Assembly: GCA_964509125.1 (NCBI GenBank) | Contig: CAZDVZ010000034.1 | Span: 1 to 19,647, forward strand | Direction: 5' to 3' | Length of the DNA: 19,647 nucleotides | Origin: SIG653 sp964509125 | GTDB taxonomy: Bacteria > Bacillota > Clostridia > Oscillospirales > CAG-382 | Shown here: in pieces, positions 8,601 through 15,879 of the stretch | Position numbering within the stretch: the stretch's first letter is position 1 | Layout: every line of letters begins with the position of its first letter | Position numbers and translations under genes: made by a program | The notes under the pieces: generated by a model | Told to the model about the DNA's origin: nothing | Seen by the model: only the letters and a program-made list of their open reading frames with translations | The model's database searches: none

Positions 8601-10732
8601 ATGTTATCAATGTAAACTGTCTGGAGACCGTTGATAGTTCCGTATGTTTTCCAGAGATCGTTTGTATTTGTGTGAGGGAACATGAATTCGATGAAACGGA
8701 AGTTGTTTGCATTGTTCTTAGTTGAGTTGTAACCAAAGTTTGCTGTATTGTCGAGACCGGGGATAAGGATCTTGCTGTATGCGCTTACGTCAACAGAGAA
8801 ATATCTCCAACCGGATTCGTCAAATGTGTTGTAAACTGTAGGTTGGCTGATTACGGAAACAGTATTTTTCTTATCGAAAACACCGTCATCGTTGGAATCG
8901 TACCAATAAAGAACACGGATCCAGCAATGTTCGTATTCATCGGGAATGTATGCCCAGAAGCCGATAGAGATAGCGTTTTCAACAACGATACCTTCATCGA
9001 GGAACAAGTCGGATTGACCATAACCGCCGCAAGAAATATTGGTTGCGGAAATGGGGTTCATTTCAACTCTCATGGAGCCTGTGCCGTCATGAACCTTGCC
9101 ATTTTCAGCTGTTGCATAAGAAAGGTTTTGATAGAAACCTTCGTCATAGCCGTTAACATCAGCGATGTTCCAGCCGTCGATGTCAGCTTCATCTTCGAAA
9201 TCAAAGAGAACTTCAGAACCTTTACCAAGGTTAAGGGAAGCTGTTACAACAAGATCTGTGTTATGAACAAGAGTTGCTGTGATTGTACTTGTGAGATCTG
9301 CAGGTGCATTTTCTTCGGAAACAGAAGTGAACTTAAGTCCGTTGAATGTACCGAGAGCAGAGTTTGTTGTGGAAAGAGTGATATCGGAATCTTTCAATAC
9401 AACGTCGTTAAGACCGTCGTTGATTGTAGCATTGATAACAATATTAACTTCTTTTCCGAAAGGAACAGTCATTTTTGCCTGTGCAAAAGTGATTGCTTCA
9501 GGAATAACGATTTCAATAGAATCTTCACCAACTACTTCTCCGTTGTAAATCAACTGAGCTGTAGCAGTACCTACTTTACCGTTGGAAGTGAAAACTCCGT
9601 CTTCGATTGTACCCATGGATTCATCAGCAAGCTGCCACGAGGCATCAGCAGGGATATCTGCAGGTGTACCAACAAGGTCAGTACCGATAGCAGAGAATGT
9701 TACTGTTGAACCGGGTGTGTAGTATTCTGCTTCTGTAGAAAGGGAAGCACGAACGAACTCACCTGTTGCGGGAGCTGTGGAGATAACGAGGATACCGTGT
9801 GTTGTAGGTCTTTCAGAACCGTCAGAAGGAGAGCAGTTGAGTTTGAGCTCTTCACCGGGACGTTGAGAAAGGAAAGCAGAGGATCCGCCGCCGTCGCCGT
9901 TAACAGCAGTTACACAGCCGAGAGAAATCATGAATTCTGCCATTTCATAGCTGGTAAAGCCTGCGGAGTAGGGAGATTGACGGCCATCGTTCATAACCAT
10001 AACGAATGTACCGTCAGCTTTGATACCAACGAAAGAACGGGATGCACCGTTTGAAGCATTGTTGTCAACAGAGTATTGGTTAACGCCGTCTTTTACGAGG
10101 AAGCCGAAGTTTGCAGGGATAACCTGTTCTTCCCAGCCTGTGATAGCGGAAGAAGTTGAACGAATTTCAACTTTAGGCATATCATCAGGTCTTGCTTCGC
10201 CGTCTTTTTCGTCAAAGTTAATAACTACGCAAGTTTGTGCACCGGATGTTTGACCTTGGCTGTTAGTATACTGAACACCGTCGAGAATCATGTAGCCGAG
10301 AGGTTCGCCTACGAGTTCGGGGTGTGCAACATAGTATGCTGAATCGTACCAGCTAAGGGAGAGGTTCATTGCAGCAACAACATTGCCGTAGCCATTAGCT
10401 TCTGCCCATGCTGCTTGTTGGGACATGATCTGCACGCCGTAGCTGCCGGCTGTAGGTATCATTCCCTTGTAGCTGGGAATAACCTTTGTGTAGGGGTTGG
10501 AAAGATCAACCTCTACAACGTGAGCAACCTGACGGTGTGTCAAGTCGTCGTTGTTAAGAACGATCTCAGACTCTACGATACCGGGAGCGAGGTCGTAATC
10601 CTTTTTGGAAATCACGTTATAGTATGCACCGTCCGCTTCCACGTAATCAACTTCTGCAGAAGCGATTGCGGGAACTACGGATACAACCATAAGTGCTGCC
10701 AAAAGTGCGCATAAAAGTTTTCTTACTTTCAT
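5645..10732 (-). CDS. Large secreted phosphodiester glycosidase (NAGPA-type) with carbohydrate-binding modules and C-terminal repeats
   Basis: A 1695-residue exported protein. Residues 1-26 are a signal peptide (KVRKLLCALLAALMVVSVV, cleavage after AIASA). About 60-320 is a NAGPA-type phosphodiester glycosidase domain (PF09992) with AAMNLSLSW, NFGFLVKDG and the hallmark VNGDGGGSSAF (277-287); relatives hydrolyse sugar-1-phosphodiesters. Two Ig-like stretches (about 325-500) precede a jelly-roll, CBM-like module (about 508-716: VLFDFEDE, SMRVEMN, GFWAYIPD, VYIDNITADF). Further Ig-like (721-830) and cohesin-like (about 845-935) folds follow. A Cys-rich stretch with CxxC pairs (1027-1076) leads to aromatic, cell-wall-binding-like repeats (about 1077-1270) and five 84-residue repeats (1278-1695). 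No LPXTG, SLH or dockerin is seen, so the repeats probably anchor it. The ATG has a perfect aggag site. It lies 63 bp after the licD-like gene, suggesting it acts on the polymer made by this locus; that substrate link is inferred. Confidence 0.88.
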   Translation of the reverse strand: MKVRKLLCALLAALMVVSVVPAIASAEVDYVEADGAYYNVISKKDYDLAPGIVESEIVLNNDDLTHRQVAHVVEVDLSNPYTKVIPSYKGMIPTAGSYGVQIMSQQAAWAEANGYGNVVAAMNLSLSWYDSAYYVAHPELVGEPLGYMILDGVQYTNSQGQTSGAQTCVVINFDEKDGEARPDDMPKVEIRSTSSAITGWEEQVIPANFGFLVKDGVNQYSVDNNASNGASRSFVGIKADGTFVMVMNDGRQSPYSAGFTSYEMAEFMISLGCVTAVNGDGGGSSAFLSQRPGEELKLNCSPSDGSERPTTHGILVISTAPATGEFVRASLSTEAEYYTPGSTVTFSAIGTDLVGTPADIPADASWQLADESMGTIEDGVFTSNGKVGTATAQLIYNGEVVGEDSIEIVIPEAITFAQAKMTVPFGKEVNIVINATINDGLNDVVLKDSDITLSTTNSALGTFNGLKFTSVSEENAPADLTSTITATLVHNTDLVVTASLNLGKGSEVLFDFEDEADIDGWNIADVNGYDEGFYQNLSYATAENGKVHDGTGSMRVEMNPISATNISCGGYGQSDLFLDEGIVVENAISIGFWAYIPDEYEHCWIRVLYWYDSNDDGVFDKKNTVSVISQPTVYNTFDESGWRYFSVDVSAYSKILIPGLDNTANFGYNSTKNNANNFRFIEFMFPHTNTNDLWKTYGTINGLQTVYIDNITADFSDAVDDREAPIFGSVTISENDTTVALEKYVTATTTNNLLTVTATVAEDTTKSNATGLNTASAKAYVDGVEVASSFANGRLTIADIAVANGIHRVKFEIADNMGNKSVVIRLIEVASDVDASTIKVVPADATLDKLLGGSIYWMNLVATDIETIKSVETVIDLNYGNHFELDHMELAEGFTATYSIDEENNTAKITITRTGASALAGEAVLASLPIRVIYYDTDINVEGYTAETYWTTYEFWPYDVKVDVDMGKITYVDSYNSDVIGAFSNEEFSVDTEIYCPSTQMDATYKAEKGTAHVHTETGVDDVEATCATTGCTGKTYCADCDSIVNWGTVVEATGHSYEVTGNGFYTCDDCGETKCYVDGEYLTGWFTMDSDYYYADANGVVADGEYTVDGHTYTFVGMILTDAAWEHDGAGITAWWAGEQVKGGATFDTKWKVINGKEYYFTDIYAAVGVTQVKFSTNLGYKYYIFGEDGAWMSDYSGFYDGTYDGKSGTYYVENGICVYAGLIYVDGYYYYVNSGCKIVKSQDYGVSKTNDLLPAGTYTFDDQGRMINPPVFEEEKNGIVEEDGKLYYYEDGEKVAKGVVIDEATGNYYCFGIKYYALGEGTYWLNEAKLNGLSNPYGVAMKPGYYTIGADNAIVFTAPKNGIVEENGKLYFYENDVKVKKGLYIDETTGNYYYFGNNYYALGAGEYWFNEAKLNGLSSPYGKVLKAGFYTVADDNTVVFTAPKNGIVEENGKLYFYEDDVKVAKGLVYDEATDTYYCFGIKYYAIGAGEYWFNAAKLNGLTDRSGNELKPGYYTVNDDCTVVIPEPKNGIYEENGKLYYYENNVKVAKGLVYDEATDTYYCFGIKYYAIGAGEYWFNDAKLNGLTDRAGNALKAGMYTVNADCSVVITEPKNGIYEEDGKLYFYENNVKVAKGLYYDEASDNYYCFGIRYYAIGEGEYWFNDAKLNGLTDREGNALKAGMYTVNADCTVVIG
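5648..6901 (-). repeat. Five tandem 252-bp repeats encoding 84-residue units
   Basis: Units in order of translation: R1 6650-6901, R2 6398-6649, R3 6146-6397, R4 5894-6145, R5 5648-5893 (82 codons, then stop). All keep exact 84-residue spacing. Each opens KNGI.EE.GKLY.YE and carries a central (Y/F)G..YYA(L/I)G.G.YW.N.AKLNGL. R1-R2 form one subfamily (SNPYG/SSPYG, ending FTAP) and R3-R5 another (TDR.GN, ending in an acidic C residue context). Aromatic- and Gly-rich sequence resembles glucan- or cell-wall-binding repeats. Close nucleotide similarity of R3-R5 points to recent duplication or gene conversion. Confidence 0.93.
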
Positions 10733-10795
10733 TTGGATCTCCTTTGCAATTTTTGTTTTTATATAAACCGCCGTAAGGCTGAATATATCGCATAT
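10733..10795 (-). promoter_or_regulatory. Short gap with dyad and strong ribosome site before the large secreted protein
   Basis: The gap after the licD-like gene holds tgaatat/atattca arms (10780-10798) around atcgc, beginning at that gene's stop, and a strong minus-strand ribosome site, ggag, close before the ATG. No good promoter is seen, so readthrough from the upstream block is likely, perhaps attenuated or processed at the dyad. Confidence 0.4.
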
Positions 10796-11611
10796 TCAAT
10801 TATTAATGTACGAGGAAAAAGGTTTTTCGGTGTCGCATACCAAATAGGTGTGATGTCCCTTTTTTTGTTCTTCGGGGAGGTCTGCTTTCCAATTTCCATA
10901 TTTTTGTGTTAGGTATTCGTCGTATTTTTCCGGTATCATTACATTAACACCTTCAAAACACGCCTCTGTCCCTTTGCCGTATTGTTGGACGGGGGCATAC
11001 TCTAATTTCCCTTGCCAATTTCCATGGTTGCACCAGATGAGTGAATGGGAAGTTTGATATTTAGAAACAAGTTTTGTGTATTTTCTTGTTATCTTTTCCA
11101 TGTTTTTGTTAAGGCGAAATGCGCCAAAGATTCCGTGGATCAATTTTGTTTTTGATGATCTCGGAAAATCTGTTACAGAAAGATATAAGCTTTCGTAATA
11201 TCTTTTGAAAAATTCCAATTTTTTTCTTTCGAAATTTTTATTTGGGTATCCGTCAAGGGGAAAAACGTCAATAAATATGCCATGATTCATATGAATTTTG
11301 GCAACCGTTTTTTCAATAAATGTTGTTTCGCTGTTCCTTAGTTTGGTATACATTTTCGGAAAATTTTTGTCGGTTTCCGAATTCTGCACAAACAAATTTT
11401 CAGGCAATAAAACTTGCGCTTCTTTTATAAATATATTGTAGTCATTTCGAGGCATTGCTACGTCAATGTCATCATCCCACGGAATGAATCCTTTATATTT
11501 TGCGGCTCCCAATGCACTTCCGCATACTAAGTAATATGTAAGAGACAGCTTTTCACATACCTTTATAAACTCACAAAGTATTTCAAATTCTTTTTGTTGA
11601 AGTGGAGTCAT
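10796..11611 (-). CDS. LicD-family phosphotransferase
   Basis: LicD-family protein (271 aa). The family transfers phosphate-linked groups such as phosphocholine from nucleotide-activated donors onto cell-surface glycans, and has a nucleotidyltransferase-like core. The diagnostic motif is GSALGAAKYKGFIPWDDD (31-48) followed by IDVAM, with the acidic residues that bind metal. GIFIDVFPLDGYP further on is also typical. The ATG overlaps the stop of the upstream GT4 gene (ATGA) and has aggag 6 bases upstream, so it is translationally coupled. No choline uptake or activation genes (LicA/B/C) are visible, so the transferred group is unknown: phosphocholine, phosphoethanolamine, ribitol- or sugar-phosphate are possible. 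The next gene encodes a secreted phosphodiester-hydrolase-type protein. Confidence 0.9.
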   Translation of the reverse strand: MTPLQQKEFEILCEFIKVCEKLSLTYYLVCGSALGAAKYKGFIPWDDDIDVAMPRNDYNIFIKEAQVLLPENLFVQNSETDKNFPKMYTKLRNSETTFIEKTVAKIHMNHGIFIDVFPLDGYPNKNFERKKLEFFKRYYESLYLSVTDFPRSSKTKLIHGIFGAFRLNKNMEKITRKYTKLVSKYQTSHSLIWCNHGNWQGKLEYAPVQQYGKGTEACFEGVNVMIPEKYDEYLTQKYGNWKADLPEEQKKGHHTYLVCDTEKPFSSYINN

Positions 11612-12831
11612 AATATGCTCCTGTACAATTCCATATATTTTCTTGCAAAAAGGTTTTTATCAAAATTTTCTGCTCTTTTTAAGCAATTATCTGCGGAAAA
11701 GGGCTTTTCTTCGCAAATCTTCTTTATGGCTTTTTCAAGGGCTGAAACATCCCCTTTTGAAACGGTAATACCACAGTTTTCGTCGGGAATCTCAGGACTT
11801 CCTCCTGTTGCATAAGCGGCGATAGGAGTTCCGCAGGCGAGGGCCTCCATATTTACGGTAGGAAAGGTGTCCTCCATTGTGGGGTTCACAAAAATATCGG
11901 CGGCAGAATAAAGCTCTGACAGCTCTTTTTGATCCTGTGTTCTGTTTATGGAAACGATACTTTTCGGAAGTTTTTCATCAACAGCTTTATCAGTACCTAC
12001 CAACATCACGGTGTAATCATTACCCAAAGTTTCGGACAGCTTTATGAAAGCGTCAAGTCCTTTTTTATTATCCCAGCCGTAAGATACGCCAAGGACAATA
12101 TATTTTGATTTTATACCGTATTTTTCTTTTATCTTGTCTTTTGTGGTTTCCTCGTGGGGCTTGAAAACATTTTTATCCACACCGTTGTTTATAACATTTA
12201 CAGTGTAATCCTTTAAAAATGAATCTTTTACTTTTCCTTTAAGCCACAAAGAGGGAGTTACTATTGTAAGACCATCTATACCACAAAATAAAGCTTTTTT
12301 TCGCTCAAACTGTTTTTTTGAACAGTCAAAGTGGGTTTTGGGATATCCGCTGTACGGACAGTCGTAGCATCTTGTTTTCCATTTTTCGCATCCTATCATA
12401 TCAAAATGTGGGCAATATCCTGTGAAATTCCAACAGTCGTGGAAAGTCCATACAACTTTTTTACCGCTTTTTTTGATATAAGAGAAAAGCATTTCAAAAT
12501 TCAAAAACCAACCATGGATATTGTGCAAGTGTATTATATCAGGGTCGAATTTTTTTATCGCGGAGATAAGCTTTTTCGTGGAATGTCTTGAATAGCCTCC
12601 ATGCTTTCCCGTAAGCTTGGAAAGTTCCGTATGAAGCTTTTTACCCAAAAGACCGCTTGTGACGAAAAAATCATCTCTGTCACATTTATTCCACGTAAAG
12701 CCTGCGGTGCAAAGTGCGTTTCCGCCTTCTTTTTTTACCTTGTCTGCCAACTGGAACATAATTCTGCCTGTGCTTCCATACGAAACACCGTTTATATAAA
12801 ACACTTTCATTGTATTATGACTCTCGTTCAT
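11608..12831 (-). CDS. Family 4 glycosyltransferase
   Basis: GT-B glycosyltransferase of family 4, about 400 residues, of the kind found in capsule and colanic-acid clusters. The N-terminal FYINGVSYGSTGRI is the glycine-rich acceptor-domain loop. Then come IIHLHNIHGWFLN, WTFHDCWNFTGYCPHF with a Cys cluster (CEKWKTRCYDCP), VINNGVD, and the donor-domain EX7E-like EDTFPTVNMEALACGTPIAAY. The ATG at 12831 overlaps the upstream stop as TGATG, fitting coupling, but no clear ribosome site precedes it. A TTG at 12834 and an ATG at 12810 (MKVFYING, with a weak gagag) are alternatives; the 12810 start matches the family N-terminus best. It likely adds one sugar of the repeat unit. The Cys-rich insert recurs in this subfamily and might bind a metal. 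Confidence 0.9.
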   Translation of the reverse strand: MNESHNTMKVFYINGVSYGSTGRIMFQLADKVKKEGGNALCTAGFTWNKCDRDDFFVTSGLLGKKLHTELSKLTGKHGGYSRHSTKKLISAIKKFDPDIIHLHNIHGWFLNFEMLFSYIKKSGKKVVWTFHDCWNFTGYCPHFDMIGCEKWKTRCYDCPYSGYPKTHFDCSKKQFERKKALFCGIDGLTIVTPSLWLKGKVKDSFLKDYTVNVINNGVDKNVFKPHEETTKDKIKEKYGIKSKYIVLGVSYGWDNKKGLDAFIKLSETLGNDYTVMLVGTDKAVDEKLPKSIVSINRTQDQKELSELYSAADIFVNPTMEDTFPTVNMEALACGTPIAAYATGGSPEIPDENCGITVSKGDVSALEKAIKKICEEKPFSADNCLKRAENFDKNLFARKYMELYRSIL

Positions 12832-13907
12832 CAAAATGCTGCACTAAAAATCGTTTGGTATGTGGTGAAGGGCGCCCACATGGAATTTGAAAAAAATGAA
12901 TAATATCTAAGCAAATATATCACCAAAATAAGAGCGGGTAAAACGTATCTGTTGGCAATTTCATATATATTTTGCCCTAAGGTATTTTCGCTTATATTTA
13001 CTTTGCCTTTTTCCAAGTTTTGTTTAAAAATTAATGGTAAAGCAACAATGGAAAAAATATCAAAATACATCTGTATTCTTGAAAGAGATGCCATTCTATA
13101 AGCAAGAATTGCCATGGTTGGAGAGAATATATAAAGTTTGCTGAATGTTAATGCTTTTCCTTCTAAATATGGGATATTGATAAGGACATAAATAAAATAC
13201 ACCGAGGTCAAAAGCGTTGCTCTGATTGAATTTGAAAGATCGCTTTTCAGATAGTAACTATATGACGAGTCAAAAAGCGAAGAGGTGAAGCTTTCAATAA
13301 TTGATGAAAAGCTACTTGTTGTCAATATCAAGACCAAAAAAACGAGAAATACAAAAATATGAGCCTTTTTAACTTTTTTGTCGTTTGCAATAAAATAAAA
13401 CGGAAGCAAAATAATTGAACTCTGGTGAAATTGCGTTGCGAGTAATATGAGTAAAACATAAAGTACGAAATTTCTTTTTTGTGCCATATGAACTGCAATA
13501 ATAAAAATCATTAAAGCAATACATTGTCTTAACGCAGACAAATTCATCAGAAAAAGGTATGGACTTATAACAAAAATAAAAACGCTGAAGCAGATATAGG
13601 TTTTAGGTACATTCTTTGTTGTAAACCAATAAATTACACCTATATATATAAAGCTTGTTACAGCAATAAGAGTTTGAAAAGTCGGGCAAACACGATTTAA
13701 CCAAACAAACCCGGCTTCATCAAAAAAAGTATACCCGATTTGTATCAAGTTGTATTTCTGCGAATAGTTTGAATAATCATTCCCATACATATATCGAAGG
13801 GATGAAAAAACAAGAAGTATTATGAAGGGAAACATTTGAAAAAATTTCCCTTGTTTTTTCGCTAAAAACGCAAGTCCTATAACTGAAAACAGTATAATGT
13901 GAACCAT
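12831..13907 (-). CDS. EpsG-family polysaccharide polymerase (Wzy-type)
   Basis: A 358-residue polytopic membrane protein of the EpsG family (PF14897), the usual repeat-unit polymerase in Gram-positive exopolysaccharide clusters. Visible features are SSLRYMYGNDYSNYS near residue 40-50 (family motif R..G.DY..Y), NRVCPTFQTLIAVTSF, SALRQCIALMIFIIAVH and FHQSSIILLPFYF, with about nine or ten hydrophobic helices. The ATG overlaps the preceding TAA as TAATG with gagg upstream. It is the only polymerase candidate in the window and is embedded among glycosyltransferases, so it most likely joins repeat units on the outer face of the membrane. Linkage cannot be predicted. Confidence 0.87.
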   Translation of the reverse strand: MVHIILFSVIGLAFLAKKQGKFFQMFPFIILLVFSSLRYMYGNDYSNYSQKYNLIQIGYTFFDEAGFVWLNRVCPTFQTLIAVTSFIYIGVIYWFTTKNVPKTYICFSVFIFVISPYLFLMNLSALRQCIALMIFIIAVHMAQKRNFVLYVLLILLATQFHQSSIILLPFYFIANDKKVKKAHIFVFLVFLVLILTTSSFSSIIESFTSSLFDSSYSYYLKSDLSNSIRATLLTSVYFIYVLINIPYLEGKALTFSKLYIFSPTMAILAYRMASLSRIQMYFDIFSIVALPLIFKQNLEKGKVNISENTLGQNIYEIANRYVLPALILVIYLLRYYSFFSNSMWAPFTTYQTIFSAAF

Positions 13908-15115
13908 TATTTTCCTCGTTTTAAATTAAGCTTTATAATTTTGTGTGCGATATTTTGTGCCAAAAGTTTTTCTTCGGCGTATTTAACATAGCTTTCAAAG
14001 CGCTTGCTATTTTCTTCTTCGGGTGCCAAAAGAGCTTTTTCAACGGCTTGGGCTATAGCGCAACCGCTTTCCTCTTCAGAAGAAATCTCAAATATATAAT
14101 CTGCATAATTTGGAGGCATCCCATCAAGCATATATGATACTGTGGGTTTCCCCGAAAGGAGATATTCAACATTTTTTGAGGGGAAAGAATATTTTGTATA
14201 TTCCTCTGCATTTGGACGAGGGTTTACAAGCACTGCCGCTTTTTGACGCCACATCTCCGCTTCTTCGGGCAACACTTGTCCCATAGGGCATATCCTTTTG
14301 TCCGTTTTGCTTTTTTCGACGGCGTATTCATATGCATCCCCTGTGCCGCAAAGCACAAGACGCAACGACTCGTCCCTAAGATGTTCCATTGCGTCTACAA
14401 GGGAACGTATTCCGAATTTTGTATCTAATTTTCCTGTGTATACTATGTTTTTTTCCTTTGTTTCCACATTGGAAAATTTTTTCGGCAATTTATCAAAAAT
14501 CCCTTCAATAACAGTGTACGGTTTACATCCCACAGGTAAACGATCTTTCATCGGCTCCGTAAGTAGCACGAAAGAATCGACGCATCCCATATGTTTTGTC
14601 ATTGATGATATGTCAAATTTTTTAGCTGTATTATAAATAAAACCTCTGTTTTCGGAAAGATTCATGAACTGAGGTAAGTCAGGAACATAAAGGCAAATTT
14701 TGATATTAGGGTCAATCTTTTTTGCATATTCTGCCGCTTTAATAAATGGTGTGTGGGTACAATATACGACAATAAGCTTTTCTCCTTCGGAGTTTGCAAA
14801 GCCATTTATGGCTTTTTTTAAGCTTTTTGTCCTGGAAAAGTTACGAATGCCCCAAATGTTGTTGAACGAAACGTATTTATACTCATTTTGTTCTTCTTTA
14901 AAGCTTTTGAAAAAGATGGTTTTGCTTCCTGTGGGATATGCACCAATAAAAGGAGCAGATAATACGGAAATTTCATGTTCAGCTTGGAGTTTAAACCCAT
15001 TTATCAATCTTTGTTGAAATAAATTTGCCGAAAATTCCACAGGCGAAGTTGATTTTTCAACAATTTCTTTTTCGTTTTCTTTTGCAAACACTCCGCAAAG
15101 TATAAGTATTTTCAT
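13907..15115 (-). CDS. Family 4-like glycosyltransferase
   Basis: GT-B type glycosyltransferase, 402 aa. It opens MKILILCGVFAKENEKEIVE. The linker reads KNIVYTGKLDTKFGIRSLVDAM, and the donor domain has LVLCGTGDAYEYAVE, GQVLPEEAEMW and NPRPNAEEYTKYSFPSKN, then VEYLLSGKPTV, which carries the acidic pair that replaces a standard EX7E. This form is common in EPS clusters next to EpsG-like polymerases. The ATG has aagg about 6 bases upstream, overlapping the stop of the GT2 gene, so the genes are tightly coupled. Probable role: adding an internal sugar of the repeat unit. Donor sugar unknown. Confidence 0.88.
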   Translation of the reverse strand: MKILILCGVFAKENEKEIVEKSTSPVEFSANLFQQRLINGFKLQAEHEISVLSAPFIGAYPTGSKTIFFKSFKEEQNEYKYVSFNNIWGIRNFSRTKSLKKAINGFANSEGEKLIVVYCTHTPFIKAAEYAKKIDPNIKICLYVPDLPQFMNLSENRGFIYNTAKKFDISSMTKHMGCVDSFVLLTEPMKDRLPVGCKPYTVIEGIFDKLPKKFSNVETKEKNIVYTGKLDTKFGIRSLVDAMEHLRDESLRLVLCGTGDAYEYAVEKSKTDKRICPMGQVLPEEAEMWRQKAAVLVNPRPNAEEYTKYSFPSKNVEYLLSGKPTVSYMLDGMPPNYADYIFEISSEEESGCAIAQAVEKALLAPEEENSKRFESYVKYAEEKLLAQNIAHKIIKLNLKRGK

Positions 15116-15123
15116 AAATGACC

Positions 15124-15879
15124 TTACAGTTTTTTATATTTTTTAAAACCTGCCGTAGCGTAGCCGTACATCAGCTTAACGCTTTTGAAAAAGGGAAGGT
15201 GCAGATGATTTCTGTATATTTTCCAACGGTGAACAGCGCAGTTAAACTTGCCTGACGACCTTGATGTTTGCAGAAGACGGTATTTGGCGGTGACTGCCGT
15301 ATCTCCTACGGCAATGTTGCCGTCTTTTAATATATCAAGCCAAAAAGCATAATCCTCGTGATACATATCCGTGGGAAAGGAATACTTTTTACATATATCA
15401 CTTGTCATAAGCGCGGTAGAGCAACTTATAACGCTTTTAATCAGCGTGTCTTCATAACCCGTTTTTTCCGGAACAATAAAGTCTTCGCAAACTTTATTTC
15501 CGTTTTCGTCTATCATAGCATATGAACAATAAACAAGGTCCGCTTTGTTTTCTTCGGCCAATTTGATCTGGCGTTCCAATTTTTCAGGCAGCCATATGTC
15601 GTCAGAATCCAACAGCGCCACATACTTTCCTTTTGCAAGAGAAAGCCCTTTGTTTCTAACATGGGCAACTCCCATATTTTTTTCGCCTTTTACCACTTTT
15701 ATGCGGTTATCTTTGAAAGCGAGACGGGTAATGACATCAAAAGTTTTGTCTGTAGAACAGTCATCTATGATTATTAACTCAAAATCCGAAACGGTTTGAG
15801 CCTGAACTGATTTTACAGTTTCTTCAATAAATTTTTCCGCATTGTATGCGGGCATTACAACAGATACTAATGGATTCAT
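15124..15879 (-). CDS. Family 2 glycosyltransferase (TuaG-like)
   Basis: GT-A glycosyltransferase of family 2 (about 251 aa), similar in layout to teichuronic acid and EPS enzymes. Features: LVSVVMPAYNAEKFIEETVK, LIIIDDCSTDKT (37-47), MGVAHVRNKGLSLAKGKY, and the metal-binding LDSDD (about 91-95), followed by MYHEDYAFWLDIL with the probable catalytic base. The end is basic and aromatic. Two adjacent ATGs (15882 and 15879) are possible; the second is chosen because ggag sits 7 bases before it. The upstream stop lies inside this ATGATG. As the first gene after the initiating transferase it is a good candidate for adding the second sugar. Confidence 0.92.
   Translation of the reverse strand: MNPLVSVVMPAYNAEKFIEETVKSVQAQTVSDFELIIIDDCSTDKTFDVITRLAFKDNRIKVVKGEKNMGVAHVRNKGLSLAKGKYVALLDSDDIWLPEKLERQIKLAEENKADLVYCSYAMIDENGNKVCEDFIVPEKTGYEDTLIKSVISCSTALMTSDICKKYSFPTDMYHEDYAFWLDILKDGNIAVGDTAVTAKYRLLQTSRSSGKFNCAVHRWKIYRNHLHLPFFKSVKLMYGYATAGFKKYKKL

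Noticed and set aside
8843..9709. Long open frame on the plus strand (288 codons) inside the large secreted protein gene
   Set aside because: It is antisense to a clear coding region, is full of Cys and Asn from reverse-complemented common codons, has no ribosome site and no recognisable domain.
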